From Altererythrobacter sp. H2 (GTDB lineage: Bacteria; Pseudomonadota; Alphaproteobacteria; Sphingomonadales; Sphingomonadaceae): a stretch of DNA of 64,000 bases. Position numbers and translations under genes: made by a program. Each line of letters opens with the position of its first letter. The stretch's first letter is position 1. The stretch covers positions 868,001 through 932,000 of the forward strand of contig NZ_CP141285.1 of NCBI RefSeq assembly GCF_035319885.1, given 5' to 3'. Shown here piece by piece: positions 62,527 to 64,000 of this stretch. The notes beneath the pieces are model-generated. The model was not told where the DNA came from. It saw nothing but the letters and a program-made list of their open reading frames with translations, and did no database searches.

Positions 62527-63708
62527 ATGTCCGATCTGGAAACCTTCCGCGCTGAAACGCGCGCCTGGCTGGAGGCCAACTGCCCGCCTGAGATGCGCGA
62601 ACCCGCGCGCGGCGAAGAGGACATATTCTGGGGCGGGCGCAACGCCACGTTCCAGAGCGAAGCGCAGAAGGCCTGGTTCGAAGCCTGCGTCGCCAAGGGC
62701 TACACCGTTCCGGCCTGGCCCAAGGAATATGGCGGAGCAGGTCTCAATGCTGCCGAAGCCAAGGTGCTGCGCGAGGAAATGAACCGCATCAGCGCGCGCC
62801 CGCCACTGTCGAGCTTCGGCATCTGGATGCTCGGCCCCGCGCTGCTCCACTTCGGGACCGAAGGTCAGAAGAAGCGTTTCCTGAGCGAGATCGCGCGCGG
62901 CGAAATCCGCTGGTGTCAGGGCTATTCCGAGCCCGGCAGCGGCTCCGACCTGGTCTCGATGCAGACCTTCGGGGAAGATCGCGGCGATCACTGGGTGGTC
63001 AATGGCCAGAAGATCTGGACCAGTTATGCCGACAAGTGTGACTGGATTTTCTGCCTCGTCCGCACCGACAAGGGGAACAAGTACCAGGGCATCACCTTCA
63101 TGCTGTTCGACATGAGGACGCCCGGTGTCACCACCAAGCCGATCAAGCTGATCAGCGGCAACAGCCCGTTCTGCGAAACCTTCTTCGACAATGTCGCCGT
63201 GCCGAAATCCTATGGCGAGGACGTGCCCGGCTTCGTGGGCGAGATCAACCGCGGCTGGGATGTCGCCAAGTACCTGCTCGGCCACGAGCGCGAGATGATC
63301 TCCGGCGCAGGCGGCGGGGATCGGACAGCGGGCATCGGCGCGGCGATGCTGCGCCATGCCGGCGAGATCGACCCTCTGCTGCGCGCCGAGCTGGCGCTGT
63401 TCGATGTCGATGCGCTGGCCTACACCGCGATGGGCGAGAAGTTCCTTGACGAGATCAAGGTCGGCAAGGCCCATCCGGCCCAGCCGAACATGATGAAGTA
63501 CGTCGGGACCGAGCTCAACAAGCGGCGCCACGAACTGATGATGAGTGCGGGCGGATCGCGCAGCCTGGAGTGGGACAGCGAGGAAACACGCGGCGGCAAG
63601 CCGGCGCGTGACTGGCTGCGGACCAAGGCAAACTCGATCGAGGGCGGCACCAGCGAGGTCATGCTCAACGTCATTTCCAAACGCATTCTCGACCTGCCGG
63701 GAGCCTGA
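62527..63708 (+). CDS. Acyl-CoA dehydrogenase
   Basis: 393 residues from ATG 62527 (MSDLETFRAETRAWLEANCP). CQGYSEPGSGSDLVSMQT is the substrate/FAD block and SIEGGTSEVMLNVISKRIL the C-terminal motif. It dehydrogenates an acyl-CoA. Another ACAD starts 3 bp after its stop; adjacent pairs like this form alpha2beta2 heterotetramers in sterol degradation (e.g. FadE26-FadE27). Divergent from the SDR operon. Confidence 0.9.
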   Translation: MSDLETFRAETRAWLEANCPPEMREPARGEEDIFWGGRNATFQSEAQKAWFEACVAKGYTVPAWPKEYGGAGLNAAEAKVLREEMNRISARPPLSSFGIWMLGPALLHFGTEGQKKRFLSEIARGEIRWCQGYSEPGSGSDLVSMQTFGEDRGDHWVVNGQKIWTSYADKCDWIFCLVRTDKGNKYQGITFMLFDMRTPGVTTKPIKLISGNSPFCETFFDNVAVPKSYGEDVPGFVGEINRGWDVAKYLLGHEREMISGAGGGDRTAGIGAAMLRHAGEIDPLLRAELALFDVDALAYTAMGEKFLDEIKVGKAHPAQPNMMKYVGTELNKRRHELMMSAGGSRSLEWDSEETRGGKPARDWLRTKANSIEGGTSEVMLNVISKRILDLPGA

Positions 63709-63711
63709 ATC

Positions 63712-64000
63712 ATGGCACTGTATCACAATGACGACCAGGCGATGCTGGCCGAAACCGCCAGCCAGTTCATGGCCGAGGAAGGCAGCATCGGGAAACAGCT
63801 GCGCCACTGGCGCGACCGTGAATGCAAGGACGGGTTCGGCCATGCGCTGTGGAAGCAGATGGCGGAAATGGGCTTCACCGGCATCCTCGTCGGCGAGGAA
63901 GACGGCGGCATGGGCATGGGCCATGTCGAGGCCGGAATCGTGCTCGAGGAAATCGGCCGCAACCTCACCCCCTCGCCCTTCCTGACCAGCGCTGTGCTGG
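63712..64000 (+). CDS. Acyl-CoA dehydrogenase, second subunit (3' end outside window)
   Basis: 96 residues visible, starting MALYHNDDQAMLAETASQF; WKQMAEMGFTGILVGEEDGGMGMGHVEAGIVLEEIG is the N-terminal ACAD domain. It starts 3 bp after the preceding ACAD and probably pairs with it. The gene runs off the window end. Confidence 0.85.
   Translation, partial: MALYHNDDQAMLAETASQFMAEEGSIGKQLRHWRDRECKDGFGHALWKQMAEMGFTGILVGEEDGGMGMGHVEAGIVLEEIGRNLTPSPFLTSAVL

Overview
The window is a GC-rich (roughly two-thirds G+C) chromosomal segment of an alphaproteobacterium, most probably order Sphingomonadales (Erythrobacteraceae or Sphingomonadaceae). The placement is inferred from the gene set: an NDUFA12-type complex I subunit, DUF2155 next to aat, a very long Oar-like TonB receptor, MJ0042 zinc-ribbon/DUF3426 beside ftsEX, a metX-metW pair, an IS630 element with a split transposase, and an ACAD/phosphotransferase catabolic cluster. 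No rRNA, CRISPR array, prophage or plasmid backbone is visible. Three tRNAs are present: Thr(TGT), Leu(GAG) and Trp(CCA).

Layout. 1-4.8 kb: end of a DUF429-like gene, tRNA-Thr, then a ferric-iron ABC transporter (fbpABC) behind a Fur-like palindrome. 4.9-5.9 kb: a short-chain dehydrogenase split by one in-frame TAA. 6.3-7.35 kb: a complete IS630-family element with matching inverted repeats and TA target duplications. It sits about 30 bp upstream of an atypical OmpR-type regulator and separates it from an AT-rich presumed promoter. 8.2-10.9 kb: a small unknown two-gene operon, trmL, tRNA-Leu and a zinc-ribbon protein. 11-13.9 kb: ftsE-ftsX-ydcF-plsC. 13.9-17.7 kb: tyrA and hisC on the minus strand, metX-metW on the plus strand. 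17.7-21.3 kb: a response regulator, histidine kinase and lipoprotein operon, and a CsgG-like/SH3 secreted protein. 21.4-29 kb: YhhQ, a CNT nucleoside transporter, a 2-oxoglutarate oxygenase, the 1155-residue TonB receptor and a TonB protein. 29-36.6 kb: mannose-1-P guanylyltransferase and mannose-6-P isomerase, a PHA-system protein, an XpaC/TelA pair, DUF389 and a fatty acyl-AMP ligase. 36.7-39.5 kb: recX, DUF192, NDUFA12, DUF2155 and aat. 39.6-44.4 kb: tRNA-Trp, an AGCS symporter, a TPP riboswitch with thiC, and a fasciclin lipoprotein.

44.4-55.5 kb is a run of small accessory and hypothetical genes: a DUF892 protein, a Doc-type toxin with an upstream antitoxin-like frame, an HTH protein, cspA, a hydrolase, GFA, DUF962, an S41 protease, YbhB, SWIB/MDM2, DoxX and an M19 dipeptidase. 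55.5-64 kb holds dapD and then a catabolic cluster (APH-type phosphotransferase, Zn-alcohol dehydrogenase, ACAD10/11-like acyl-CoA dehydrogenase, GPH transporter, SDR). This cluster is divergent from two tandem acyl-CoA dehydrogenases. The divergent promoter carries repeated TKACGYTRACGTAAG-like operator boxes, so the cluster looks like one regulon for acyl-CoA (possibly hydroxyacyl-CoA) degradation.

The most interesting items are the divergent acyl-CoA regulon with its split kinase/ACAD pair, the IS630 insertion in front of the regulator, the antitoxin-like frame that runs on into the doc toxin, the antisense overlap of the aat and DUF2155 tails, the nonsense-interrupted SDR, and the TPP riboswitch with a Shine-Dalgarno-sequestering hairpin before thiC. 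All family calls come from reading motifs by eye; no database search was run.
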